NCBI RefSeq assembly: GCF_050624435.1
Contig: NC_134539.1
Coordinates: 124,439,025 to 124,503,024, forward strand
Length of the DNA: 64,000 nucleotides
Source of the DNA: Tenrec ecaudatus
Lineage: Eukaryota > Chordata > Mammalia > Afrosoricida > Tenrecidae
Reading direction: 5' to 3'
Shown here: positions 20,090-30,960 of the stretch, piece by piece
Layout of the letters: each line of letters starts with the position of its first letter
Position numbering within the stretch: the stretch's first letter is position 1
The notes under the pieces: model-generated
Database searches by the model: none
What the model was told of the DNA's origin: nothing
Seen by the model: the letters and a program-made list of their open reading frames with translations, nothing else
Program-made: the position numbers and the translations under genes

Positions 20090-20540
20090 CCGTTTATTAA
20101 AGCCTTTTATTTGGAAATAACTTCAAGCGAACCGAAAGTTGCAAAAGGAAACATTGTACAAGGCACACCCAGACTCGCTTATTACTGACACATCCCCCCT
20201 GGCCCCGCTTTATCATCAGGACTCTGTACGATCCCCCCCCCCCCACCTCCCCGAAGCGCTCAAGAGTCATAGTCCTTACTCTTGGATCCTACTGAGTGTA
20301 CTCCCTAAAACACACTCTTACACAATCACTGTGCTGTTCCAGACGCCAGAGGTTTGCATTCAGATTGTAATTTTAAGCAATCTGCTGTCCCTATTCCAGC
20401 GTTGCCCACTGATTTCATAGTGCCGTATGTAGCATTTCGCGGACCTGCTTCTAGCCCAGGGTCTGCTTTGGTGTGCAGTGGGGCGTTGCCTTTAGTTGTC
20501 AAGTCTCCTTAGAATCCTTAGGTCAGGACCATTACCTAGC
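20090..20540 (-). repeat. Ancient L1M-type 3' end fragment
   Basis: Contains a diverged tttatttggaaataacttcaagcg, gttgcaaaaggaaacattgt, gctttatcatcaggactctg and gttgtcaagtctccttaga. These match in order a mammalian-wide L1 3' UTR read antisense. A 12-bp C-run lies inside near 20230. Confidence 0.55.
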
Positions 20541-20750
20541 TGGCATTGAAAACAAAAGACAAGCCAGCCACCCCACCCTCAGTGCCTTCTTTTTCTTTAA
20601 TAAAGCATCCCTGGTTCTGCGTTTTTCTGACGTTTCCGTGTGAGGCAACAGAGGCTGAGTGCTCTGACCTGCATTGCTGACCAAGTGAGCGATATGACCT
20701 TCCCAGGGCCCCACATCTGGACGACACAATGTCCTTCTGCCCCTCGTTTG

Positions 20751-20950
20751 AAAAACCCAACCAAACCCCTTTCTGTGGAATCAATTCGGACTCATGGTGA
20801 CCCTGTCAGCCAGAGGGGAACTGCCTCAGAGGCTTTCCAAGACCGTGACCCTGAGGAAGAAGACTTAGACATCTTTCTCCCCCAAGCAGCTGGTCGGTTC
20901 AAACTGCGGACCATTGGGTTAGCTGCCGAGCGGTGACCGCTGCCCCTCCA
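20751..20950 (-). repeat. AfroSINE-type SINE, reverse
   Basis: aaaacccaaccaaacccc, then atcaattcggactcatggtg, then gtcggttcaaactgcggacc and gttagctgccgagcgg. Almost full length. Confidence 0.85.
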
Positions 20951-20971
20951 GGCTTGATGCCCTATCCCTCA

Positions 20972-21180
20972 TAACCAAACCCACTGCCATTGAATTGGTT
21001 CAGACTCCTAGTGACCGACCGCACGGGGGAAAGCAGACGGGCTCGCTAGGGTTTCCCAGACTAAATCTTCCTAAGAGCAGACAGCCTCGTCTTTTGGCTG
21101 GAGAACAGCTGGTGTGGCTCATGGGTTCGAAGCGCTGGCCTTATGGGGAGCAGCCCTAGGTTAACGCTCCAGGACTCCTT
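20972..21180 (-). repeat. AfroSINE-type SINE, reverse
   Basis: aaccaaacccactgccattg, gagcagacagcctcgtcttt and gggttcgaagcgctggcctt mark a near full-length reversed copy immediately after the previous one. Confidence 0.85.
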
Positions 21181-21204
21181 AACACACATCCAGACTGAAA
21201 GAGT

Positions 21205-21330
21205 TTGACCCCATAGGCAGCCCACATAGGCTTTGTTTGCGAGGCTCCGTACATCTTTCTGAGAGCAGACAGCCCTATCTTCCTCCCTGGGAGTGTGGCT
21301 GGTGCCTTGAAACTTCATCCTTGGTTGAGG
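21205..21330 (-). repeat. AfroSINE-type SINE fragment, reverse
   Basis: gctccgtacatctttctgag followed by agcagacagccctatcttcc and ctggtgccttgaaac is the middle of a third consecutive reversed copy. Confidence 0.6.
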
Positions 21331-21989
21331 TGTTGCCCAGTTTCTCCGTGGTCGAGTAACGGTTCTTTTGCCTTACAACTAGTCAACATTCGGTGGGAAG
21401 ACACGTTTGAGATCATGCAAATACCCTTCTTTCATCAACATTTCTCCCTTGATTTCACATCCACTGGTGATTCTTGATGCTTCAATCTTTACCACGGTGG
21501 TTGAAGCATCTGCACGAGAAAGGAGGGGTCGCTTAAAGAAGACAGAGGAGAGGATATCATCTCTTTACCTTTCCAGCCTCATCTTCTTGGATTGCCCGTC
21601 GTGCACCCCACCACTCCTGCTATTCACCGGACCCTCTGGCCACCACAGGCATTCAGCCACACCTGAATATGCCACAGGCTCCTCCACCTCCTTGCCATTG
21701 CACATGCTGTCCTTCCAACGGAGGACACCCTGATCCTGGCTAACAACCATCTCTGTCTGTCCAGGAGCTGCTCAAATGCCCTCTCTGACCTCTTCCCCGT
21801 CAGGATGAACAACTTCCTCCCCGCACAGCACCAGGGCCCTTTGGTTGCCCTTGAGGTGAGCAAGTGCTAGCTGCTTCCCCTCTGTCTCCCTCTGTACCTG
21901 CAGTGGGGATCGTTCATCTTTGGGGTCTTAGTATGGACACACAGGAGCTGAACAAAAGTGGCCAAGCCCCCAGAATGAAGTAGCCCAAG

Positions 21990-22300
21990 TTGAACATAAT
22001 TATGGAGAAAAGTTATCTATCAATGGTCTTAAAGGCTAAATATATTTATAGGCATATAAGTATAACTGTATGTACATATTTGGAGTATAATAAGGGATTA
22101 TATATTCAATGTGGAAAATTCAGGAAAATATTAGTAATAAAAGAAGTGATCCAACAAAGCCCTTATCCAACCGCTGTTAACATCTTGGCACATTTTCTTC
22201 TAGTCTTGTTTCTATGTTTATAACTAACTAAAAATAAATAGACAGGATCACATTGCAAATACTGTTTGTAGCCTTCTTTTCCCATGATGTTGTTTCACGA
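21990..22300. repeat. Ancient L1M-type fragment
   Basis: gtggaaaattcaggaaaata, then caaccgctgttaacatcttg, then tcacattgcaaatactgttt. These landmarks recur in old mammalian L1 3' regions. Orientation not decided. Confidence 0.45.
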
Positions 22301-22737
22301 ACTTTCCACCTCCCCCCGAGAGAGTAAATAGATACCCTTCAAAAATGCAGCGTAATAGTGTGAACGGTGTTGAATAGGATTTCATTTGTGTATGCCTGAG
22401 CTCCACTCCCCGCCTCACCAAGGACAAGCTGTTTGCCTCTGATGGGGGCAGGAACACCTGAGTCTTAGGAACTGTCACCAACCAACTGGAAAACCACATG
22501 GGTTTTGTAAAGGCTTGTCTCTCCCACCCCTTAGAAACCCTTTGGCAAATATTTATTCACTCTCTGGGGTGTGCCAGGCTTTGGGGTGGAAGGTGCAGGC
22601 ACAGAGGCAGAAGGACCAACTATAATACTATGTGCTATGGAGGCCTGGAGGTTGAGCATTGGGCCAAGATCTGCATGGCCGGCAGTGCACAGCCACCAGG
22701 AGCTTTGAGGGAGACAGACTGACCTTTGTAGTCCCTT

Positions 22738-22840
22738 AAACAGTTATAGTCTCGGGAACCCACCGGGCAGTCCACCCTGTCCTAGAGGGTTGGATGAGTT
22801 GGCATAGACTCGGCAGCAGTGAGTTTGGTTTTGGAACTAT
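22738..22840 (+). repeat. AfroSINE 3' half, forward
   Basis: tctcgggaacccaccgggca, accctgtcctagagggttgg and ggcagcagtgagtttggttt are the second half of the forward SINE. Confidence 0.8.
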
Positions 22841-23020
22841 AGACTGGCAGGACTGACAAAGGGTCTGCAAGGAAGCCCAGAGGAAGGAGGGGCCAAGGAA
22901 AGTGCCCCAGGGGTAACATGGTGCTGGCACTGTGGGGGTGGGGGGAGGGAGGTTCCACGGGGCGTCTAACTATTGATGATGCTGGAAGGGGGTAGCTTAC
23001 TGTTTCTTTAGGTAACCGAT

Positions 23021-23258
23021 TGAGATAGTTTATTGTGCCAGCCTGGCCGATAAACACAAATGGGATTAATTGAAGAGCGGGGAGATAAATGGCTTGATGA
23101 GCCTCGCCTTTCTTGTCTCTCACTCTTTAATGGTCAGACCAGTGTGCAGCTGCCTTGCTTGTTCTGTGCCTCAACTTAAAAGGTACACTACCTGTGGGAG
23201 GCCTACCCTGTGGACCGAGTTTCTGTAAGTTGAGGTCCCTTTAAGACCACACGATTGA
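23021..23258 (+). repeat. 5' LTR fragment of the ERV-L provirus
   Basis: The first ~238 bp match the start of the 3' LTR (26211 onward), with about 25 substitutions plus a 2-bp indel counted by eye. Identity stops at accacacgattga, exactly where inverted gag sequence begins. The 3' ~270 bp of this LTR and the primer-binding site are missing. Confidence 0.85.
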
Positions 23259-23705
23259 CATTGACATTTCGTGCACCAGTATCCCACAACCTTAGTAACC
23301 ATTCCCAGGGATATTCCCCAGGCTTCTGCTTGTACGTATTTGAAAACTCAAGCAGGTCTTTATGAGTATAGCGCGCTTCTTCTTGGGTAATCATCTCAAC
23401 CTCATCTTTAGGAGGTTTCTGAGACTTAATTTTAGTGAGAGGTCTAGCGGAAATAATGGGTGGTGAGGGTGTTTCCTGGGTGCTCTCAGCAATGTCTTAT
23501 AAGGCATCTCTCTCAGGCAATGCTACTGATGCAGCCCCACCTGGCATATCAACTTGAACAGTTTGGCTAATCTGCTCAGGTGTGGATTGTGAATTAATAC
23601 TTTCAGCTGGGAGGGGTGAATCTATTGACCGGGGGTGAGTCAATTGTTTCTGAAGGCTCAATATCCTCCTCTTCGGATTTTGGAGGCAACATATCCCTCA
23701 CCTGT
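23259..23705 (-). pseudogene. ERV-L gag fragment, inverted relative to pol and LTRs
   Basis: Read on the minus strand, 23394 to about 23259 encodes a retroviral capsid-like segment (LLEFSNTYKQKPGEYPWEWL) typical of ERV-L Gag. The minus-strand sequence continues upstream to about 23705 as a Ser/Pro-rich Gag-like region with at least one stop. LTRs and pol are all in the plus orientation, so this piece was flipped by internal inversion or by aberrant reverse transcription. Confidence 0.75.
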
Positions 23706-25993
23706 GTGTTCTACTTCGACCTATTTATCAAGTGACACGAAAAGCCTCCAATTTTGAGTGGGGCCCAGAACAAGAAAAGGCTCTTCAACAGGTTCAGGCT
23801 GCCGTGCAAGCTGCTTTTCCACTAGGACCATATGATCCAGCTGACCCAATGGTGCTAGAGGTGTCAGTTGTAGATAAAGATGCAGTGTGGAGTCTTTGGC
23901 AGACGCCTATTGGTGAATCACAGTGTAGACTGTTGGGATTTTGGAGTAAAGTCCTGCCATCCTCTGCAGACAACTACTCCCCCTTTGAAAAACAGCTGTT
24001 GGCCTGTTACTGGGTCTTGGTGGAGACTGAACGCCTCACCATGGGCCACCAAGTCACCATGAGGCCTGAGCTACCCATCATGAACTGGGTCTTGTCTGAC
24101 CCACAGAATCATAAAGTTGGACGTTCGCAGCAATACTCCATTGTTAAATGGAAGTGATATATATGAGATCGGGCCAAAGCAGGACCTGAAGGGACAAGTA
24201 ACCTGCATGAAGAAGTGGTCCAAATGCCCACAGTCTCCACTCCTGTCACATTGCCTCCTTTCTCCCAGTCTGCACCTATGGCCTCCTGGGGAGTTCCTTA
24301 CCATACTTTAAGTGCAGACCTAAAAAGTCATGCTTGGTTTACAGATGGCTCTGCACGATATGCAGGTGCCACTCGTAAGTGGACAGCAGCAGCACTACAG
24401 CCCCTTTCTGGGATCTCCCTAAAGGACAGTGGTCAAGGGAAATCTTCCCAATGCACAAAACTTCGAGCAGTTTGCATATAAGGAAAAATGGCCAGATGTG
24501 AGACTGTATACTGATTCATGGGCTGTGGCTAATGGCTTGGCTGGACGATCAGGGAATTGGAAGGACCATGATTGGAAAATTGGTGACAAGGAGGTGTGGG
24601 GAAGAGGTATGTGGACAGACCTCTCTGAATGGGTCAAGAAAGTGAAGTTAATTGTATCTCAAATGAACACTCACCAAAAGATTACCTCTGACGAGGAGGA
24701 CTTTAATAATCAAGTGGATAAGATGACACGCGCTGTGGAGACTGGTCCTCCTCTTTCCTCTGCCACCCCTGTTATCACCCAATGAGCACATGAACAAAGT
24801 GAACATGGTGGTAGGGATGGAGATTATGCATGGGCACAGCAACATGGACTTCCACTCACCAAGGCTGACTTGGCCACTGCTACTGCTGAGTGCCCCATTA
24901 GCCAGCAGCAGAAACCAACATTAAGTCCAAGATATGGGACCATTCCTCAGGGAGATCAACCAGCAACTTGGTGGCAGGTTGATTACATAGGACCACTTCC
25001 ATCATGGAGGGGACAGTGTTTTTTCTTACTGGAATAGATACCTGCTCTGGATATGGATTTGCCTTCCCTGCATGCCATGCTTCTGCCAAAACTACCATTC
25101 GTGGACATACAGAATGCCTCATCCACCGGCATGGCATCCCACATAGCATTGCTTCAGATCAAGGAACTCACTTCACAGCAAATGCAATGTGGCAATGGGC
25201 CCATTCCCATGGAATCCACTGGTCGTATCATGTTTCTCATCATCCTGAAGCTGCCGGCTTGATAGATGGAATGGGCTCCTAAAGACACAATTATGGAGCC
25301 AACTGGGTGGCAACAACTTGCGGGGCTGGGGCAATGTTCTCCAGGAAGCTGTATACGCTCTAAACCAGCAGCCAATATATGGTGCTGTGTTTCCAATAGC
25401 CAGAATTCATGGGTCCAGGAACCCAGGGGTGGATGCTGGAGTGGCACCACTCACTATTACTCCTAGTGATCCACTTGCGGCATATTTGCTTCCTGTCCCA
25501 GCCTGGAGGTCCTGATCCCGAAGGAAGAAAGTCTCCCACCTGGAAGCACAGCACGGATTCCACTGAACTGGCAGCTGAGAATGCCCCCTGGCCACTTTGG
25601 GCTTCTCATGCCTTTGGATCAACAAGTCAGGAAGGATGTCACTGTACTGAGTGGTGTGATTGATCCTGATTACCAAGGAGAAATTGGACTGGTACTACAT
25701 AATGGAGATAAAGAAGAATATGTCTGGAATCCAGGAGGTCCCATAGGCCGACTCTTAGTGTTACCATGCCCTGTGATTAAAGTAAATGGTAAGTTACAGC
25801 AACCCAATCCTGACAGGACTTATAATGACCCAGACCCCTCAGGAATGAAGGTCTAGGTCATCCCACCACGCAAAAACCACAGCCAGCTGAGGTGCTTGCT
25901 GAGGGCAAAGGTAATACAGAATGGGTAGTAGAAGAAGGTAGTTCTACCTATCAGTTACGACCATGTGATCAATTGCAAAAGCGAGGTTTGTAA
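23706..25993 (+). pseudogene. ERV-L pol remnant: RT connection, RNase H, integrase, dUTPase
   Basis: Starts inside the RT connection domain (the catalytic core is absent). RNase H is marked by WFTDGSA (near 24340) and a YTDSWAV segment (near 24510). The integrase core is marked by WWQVDYIGPL (near 24970) and SDQGTHF (near 25158). The expected catalytic Glu after AAGLI reads Asp (near 25266). A dUTPase domain (25581-25856) carries the motif GVIDPDYQGEIG. Breaks: in-frame stop 24155-24157, frameshift near 24425, stop 24783-24785, frameshifts before 25004 and near 25275, stop 25854-25856. Not translated as a whole. Confidence 0.85.
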
Positions 25994-26210
25994 TAATTTT
26001 CAATATATTTTCTTTTTATGTGCTTATTACATATCTTTCCTTTGTTTGGGTATGATATATCATATATAATTGGACTCAGTGTGTTTTCATTTATATGTAT
26101 GATAGATGATTGATGATAAATATAAGTGTGATTTCATAAATGTCTGGAAATTATATAAGTACATATGGCTAAAGAATTGTGTACAGGTGCCAGGTTGGCA
26201 AGGGGTGGAT

Positions 26211-26719
26211 TGAGATAGTTTATTGTGCCAGCCTGGCCGATAAACACAAGTGAGATTAATTGAAGGGCAGAGAGATGAATGGCTCGGTGAGCCTCGCCTT
26301 TCTCATCTCTCACTCTTTAATCATCGGACCAGCGTGTGGCTGCCTTGCTTGTTGTGCCTCAATTTAAAGGGTACACTCCCTGTGGGATGCCTAACCTGTG
26401 GACTGTGTCGCTGTAAGTTGAGGTCCCTTTAAGACCACACGATTGAAATTTGCATCTCTGGAGCTGGGGACTGACAGTTGGTGACCTGCCTTGCTGTTTG
26501 CTGCCTAGGCCTCTCTCTACAGAGGACTACCTGGTGGCCCTCAAGACTTGAAGGACTGCCAGTGTCTCACAACTCTCTCACCGGAGTGAGTTGCACTGAG
26601 CCATTTGTACTGCTTTATAATTTAACTGTTCATTTCTTGTATTATATATCTGTCTCTATAATATATATAAAATTATCAGCCATCCGGTTTTATCTCTCTA
26701 GAGAACCCTGTCTAATACA
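26211..26719 (+). repeat. 3' LTR of the ERV-L provirus (complete, 509 bp)
   Basis: Begins TGAGATAGTTTATTGTGCCA directly after a purine-rich tract (ggcaaggggtgga) and ends ctagagaaccctgtctaataca. The terminal gagaaccctg.ctaataca is shared with mammalian ERVL/MLT2-type LTRs. Confidence 0.85.
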
Positions 26720-26724
26720 CCGCT

Positions 26725-29700
26725 CCTGCAAGTCCTTGGCCAGACGGTCACCTGGTTTGTGAAAAGGAGGAAAGGGCCAGGATGCCCTCCTTCTGTGGGT
26801 GGCTGTGCCACCTCTTTCCTACCTTGGGCCTTGTTGAGCTGCCTTGGTGGTCCTGGGGAGGAGGGAGGGGCACAGTGGGCTTGGTTATGAAGCCACCTCT
26901 CCACCTGACATTTGTCTTGGACTGAGAAAACCCTAGAAGGGAAGTGTCCAGTTTCCCATCTAGCTTGGACCACCCCCCATTTCCAATCCAGGAAGGCCCC
27001 CAAGGTTCTCTGCCAATTCGTCTTCATGATAGAGGTGAGACCCATGGCAGACAACAACATACACTCCCATTTGCCAAATCTATGAATATGCCTAGAGGGT
27101 CAAAATGAGGCTCTCAGGCTCTCTTCCTATTTACTGTGTCCTTAGGGGGGCCCAGCATGGGGCTGGGTGGCAGGGAGGCTTCCTTTCCGAGGAAAGGAAC
27201 CAGGGGCATCTGAGACACTGGTTAGAGGCAGGTGGGCAAGGGCTCTTCTCAAGGTTGAAAATGCCATTTCCCCAGACAATGGGGAAGTCATCCGGGAGTT
27301 TCAACTGGAGGGAAAATCAGTGGATGTTGCAGACTCCTGATGTTTACTGCCAGTTCTGAGTGAATGGATGGAAGGCCCGGGGTGGGAGTGTGCTGGTGAC
27401 AGGCCTAGAGTAGATGGGCAGACTCAGGGAATTTACGAAATAGAAAGGCCTGAGTTTGAGACTTTGAATGTGGGAGGGAAAGAAGGCAGTGCAAGTTCTT
27501 AGCTCAGGTTAATGGGAGGTGCTTTTTTCGGAACAGAGAATTCTGGCCAAGGAAACGTGGAGACGATGGATGGGGTCCAGACCTGTCATGCTGAGCAGGA
27601 GGTGGCTGTGGCCCAGCCCACACAACAGCAACCACACAGTTCAGTCAGGGGCTCCACAGAGGGAGTGGGGTCCAGGCATAGATCTTGGACAGAAGCAGCA
27701 ATGTTATTATTTATTATACCGATAGCATGTCTTCAACACTTGATGTGCCAGGGTATTGATTTGCTGTTGAGATGGGCATCGTTAGCTCCAAGTTCAGAGG
27801 AGGAAATGGAGGCAGGAGTCTAATCCACGGGCACTTAGTCTTACAGCTTGAGGCAGTCAGGAGTCGGTACCCTCTCCACTCTGCTCTGTTGTAAGAACAT
27901 CCTGGGAAGAGGGCTGTGTGGAGGAGCAGAGGACCGGGTGGAGGAAGATACACCGAGTTGCCCAAGGGCAGCAGCAACTGTGTCGTCCCTTAAGAGCTGC
28001 CAGCAGTGGCAGAGGGATGAAAGCCAGATCGCAGAAGGTTGAATCCTGAGCAGGGATTGGGGATGCAGAGAGATTAAGCATGGCTTATTTAGAGGAAGGT
28101 GATCCATGAGAAGGGGAGAGAAAAACAGGGCAACGGATTCAGGGCAAGATTTTCTTAGCAGGGGTGGTTGGAAGTAGTAGGTGTGAAGCAGAAAGGGGTG
28201 GGGGGTAGGGAGGGGAAGGGGGTGGGCTTAAAGAAAACGGGCAGCTTATCCTCTGAGAAGACTCTGGGGTCCTGAACCAAGGCCCAAGGAGGAAATGAGG
28301 GAAAGGAGCAAGAATAAATCCAATTAACCAACTGAGCACACAGGGGCGTGGCAAAAGGCCCAGGCTTCCAGCCAGGGAGAGCGCAGTTTTCAGGCAGGTG
28401 TGCCAGGCAGCTGGGTTTGAGGGGCTGGGGCACAAGAAGGGGCTGGGGAGGTCAGGCGGTGAGGAGGTGAGAAGCAGGGAAGGGGTCCAAGAAAAAGAGC
28501 TCAGGAAGAGCTCCAAATGGAGAAGGGGCGGCTCAGGGGTGAGCGTCCTCTACAGAGATTGGTTTGATTGGGTGACTACAAATATCCATTTACAAATCTA
28601 TAAGCAACCCAGAGGCGAATGCAAACAGGGAAATCAAATCGCTCAGGTTTTTGGATGCCTTTTCTGGATCCCGAAATGCTCGGCACAGAGGCGAACTGCT
28701 AGGGCAAGTCAGCTGGGAAGTGGTAGATGCCGAGGTGACACTGTGGGTCAGTGGGAAGTCTGGATATCCAGATCCCTCAGGAGCCCTCCACGTGTGCCTC
28801 TGGACAAGGGTCAGCCTAGAGGTGACCGCTTCAGCCTATGTCCGGGAGCCCCTGGCTAACAAGCTCTGCTACTAACGGAAAGATGGGAGGTCTGGTCCAC
28901 CTACAGTTCCTCTCCTGCAGATGGACTTCAGAAGAGCAGCCTGTGCCAACGGAGCAAGTGCTAGTATGACACTCCACTCGTGGGCCCCTAGAGACAGAGC
29001 CAGCTGGTTTTAAGTGACCACTTCCTGGGAGTTCAAAGTCATCTGTCCTGGAGCCCTGCCTCTTGGGCGTGGTTCTGAGGTTCTGGGTTCCCACCTGACC
29101 CTTGACATGTACATGATAGCAACCCCTTGGTGTCGGGGGCACTGGGTTTGTGGTTTTACAGTCAGATGACTGTGGCTGAGCAGGTTGGTCGTCTCAGTAG
29201 GGTGAGCTTACAGCACATTCTCAACACTGGAGGAGGACCTGGGGACTGGTCTCCAGGGTCTGGGCCCAGATGGGCCAGGCTCGGGAGACAGGCTTTTCCA
29301 GGAGATGGGACAGATCCTTTGGCAAGCTGCCCGGGGTGGAGATAGTACTGCCTTCTGGCCCCCACTTCCCTGATGCCCTGGGCAGCTGTCTTCAGAGGAG
29401 GGTACGTAGTCACCACCTGTCCCTCTCCAACCACCCCCACATGAGAGGCTGAAACCAAACAATGAGGGGAAAAACACAGCCAACGTCGATTTCCCATTTA
29501 TTAAACGTTCCTGCTGTAGACAGTCTTCCCAGAACACTGCAGCCCCTGAAGCCATCAAGGGTGTTGGGGAGGTGGGGAGATGACAGGTGGGATCTATTAA
29601 GGTGAAGTGCACTTTCTTGGGTTCTTCCTCCCTCCTCCCCAGGGACCCCAAGATTTTGTTTGGTTTCCTTTTGTGGGTCCTAACTCCCAGGGCGAAGTTC

Positions 29701-29980
29701 AGCTGTCACTGCCCCAGATGTGTGTCCACGTCCTGCACCCAGACCCTCTGTTCCTGGCACATCTGCGAGCTGGGAGGTCGGGTCTCCCCGCCCCACCCCC
29801 TCCAGGCTCGCTGGTCCCCAGCGCGGCTTCCAGAGCAGGGGAAGGACAGGACTACCAGCACCCCAGTTGGCCCAGGAAGGGGGAATCCCCAATTTGGCTC
29901 GGCGACCTGCAAGTCGGGGAGTCACTGGTCTAGTGCAGGGGGGACACGGAGGGGGGCTGTTTCCATGTCTTCACCAGGCG
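26725..29980. other. Intergenic region upstream of the CUEDC1 CpG island
   Basis: 3.3 kb with no gene recognised. A purine-rich block lies at 28180-28500 and a possible old MIR-like stretch near 27690-27850. GC content rises steadily toward 30 kb. Confidence 0.5.
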
Positions 29981-30960
29981 CCTAGCCACCCCCCCCACCC
30001 CACCCCCACCCCCGGCAACCGGGCTGGCTTCCGGACCCCCGTTCTGCCTCCCTCCTCTCCGGAAGGCGGTCGGGCCTCCGGACAGGGTCTGGGGGCGCCG
30101 CCGCCTGGCCCCCGGCCCCGCCCGCAACCCCGCTCCTCCCCGCGCGGCCCCACTTGGGGGCCCCACCGGCGGCCGCGCAGGGACAACTGCATTTCTTGCC
30201 GCCCGCCGCTAGGAAGCTGGCCTCGCCTCCCATTCTCCGCCTCCCGCGCCCAGCCGCCGCCGAGCAGGGCCCGCGCCGCCACCGCGCCGCCACCGCGGCC
30301 ACCGCCGCCGCCCCTCCCCCGGCCCGCCCGCCTGCCCAGCGCCCGCGCGGAGCGGACGCGCCCGGCGCTGCCCGGTAAGAGCCCCCGCGGGCCCCGCGGC
30401 CCCACCTTCCCAGGACCCCCGGCCGGGCCGGGCGGCCGCGAGTTTGATTCCCGGCCCCGCCGCCGCGCGCCCCCGGCGCGTGTGTGCAGCAGGTCCCCGG
30501 CCTCCCTGTCCCCCGCGCAGCCCAGGCCCTGGCGCGGGGGGCGAGCGGGCATCGGGGAGCTGGGCGCCGGCTTCGAGGGGCCGCGTCGAGCGGGCGGGTG
30601 GCGCCAGTCTGGGCGGCGAGGCCTGGCAGAGCCCTACCGCCCCGACTCCCTTCGCAGGCCGCTCCCTCTTTTGTGTGGGCGCCCCTTCCCGCTTTGGTAG
30701 GGTCTGGGGACCCTGGGTGGGCAGCGACGGGCTACCGGGGCTGGGGTGCCTGCCGCTGGGGGCAGAGCTCCTTTTCGGGGGAGGGGAGGCTCGCTGCCTG
30801 CCCCCGCAGATGTCAGAGGTCTGCGCAGCCTCTCCGGGTCCCACCCGGTCCCCTGGGAGCTGCACCTCCCGCGGCGGCGGCGGCAAAGTTCTGAGCGCGC
30901 TGTCCCCGCCCCTGCTCCCCGCCCCTCGGGCTCGGTGGGCCCGGGCGCCGACCTCCGGGG
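29980..30960 (+). promoter_or_regulatory. CUEDC1: CpG island, probable CUEDC1 promoter
   Basis: Nearly 1 kb of very GC-rich, CpG-dense DNA (e.g. around 30080-30380 and 30420-30640) with CCGCCC boxes and no TATA box. It lies about 16 kb downstream of the VEZF1 3' end on the same strand. In human, CUEDC1 follows VEZF1 in the same direction at about that spacing. CUEDC1 encodes a CUE (ubiquitin-binding) domain protein. Assignment rests on synteny, not on coding sequence. Long open frames here are a by-product of GC content. Confidence 0.7.
30170..30373 (+). other. CUEDC1: Probable CUEDC1 5' noncoding exon 1 (start uncertain)
   Basis: The strongest splice donor in the island is cccg|gtaaga with GT at 30374-30375, in the middle of the CpG-dense core. 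The exon start is only a guess, since CpG-island promoters have dispersed starts. No CUE-domain coding sequence occurs before the end of the window, so this exon would be 5' UTR spliced to a distant coding exon. Confidence 0.45.

Larger units (their letters stand above)
23016..26724 (+). mobile_element. ERV-L (class III) provirus, decayed, rearranged
   Basis: A 3.7-kb provirus with TG...CA LTR ends and flanking 5-bp sequences CCGAT (23016-23020) and CCGCT (26720-26724) that match at 4 of 5 positions. ERV-L-type elements typically make 5-bp duplications. Order: truncated 5' LTR, an inverted gag fragment, pol from the RT connection region through RNase H, integrase and dUTPase, a polypurine tract (aaggggtgga), and a 3' LTR. 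A dUTPase behind the integrase is characteristic of ERV-L. No env was seen, as expected for this class. Non-functional: several stops, frameshifts, and lack of the RT catalytic core. Confidence 0.85.
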
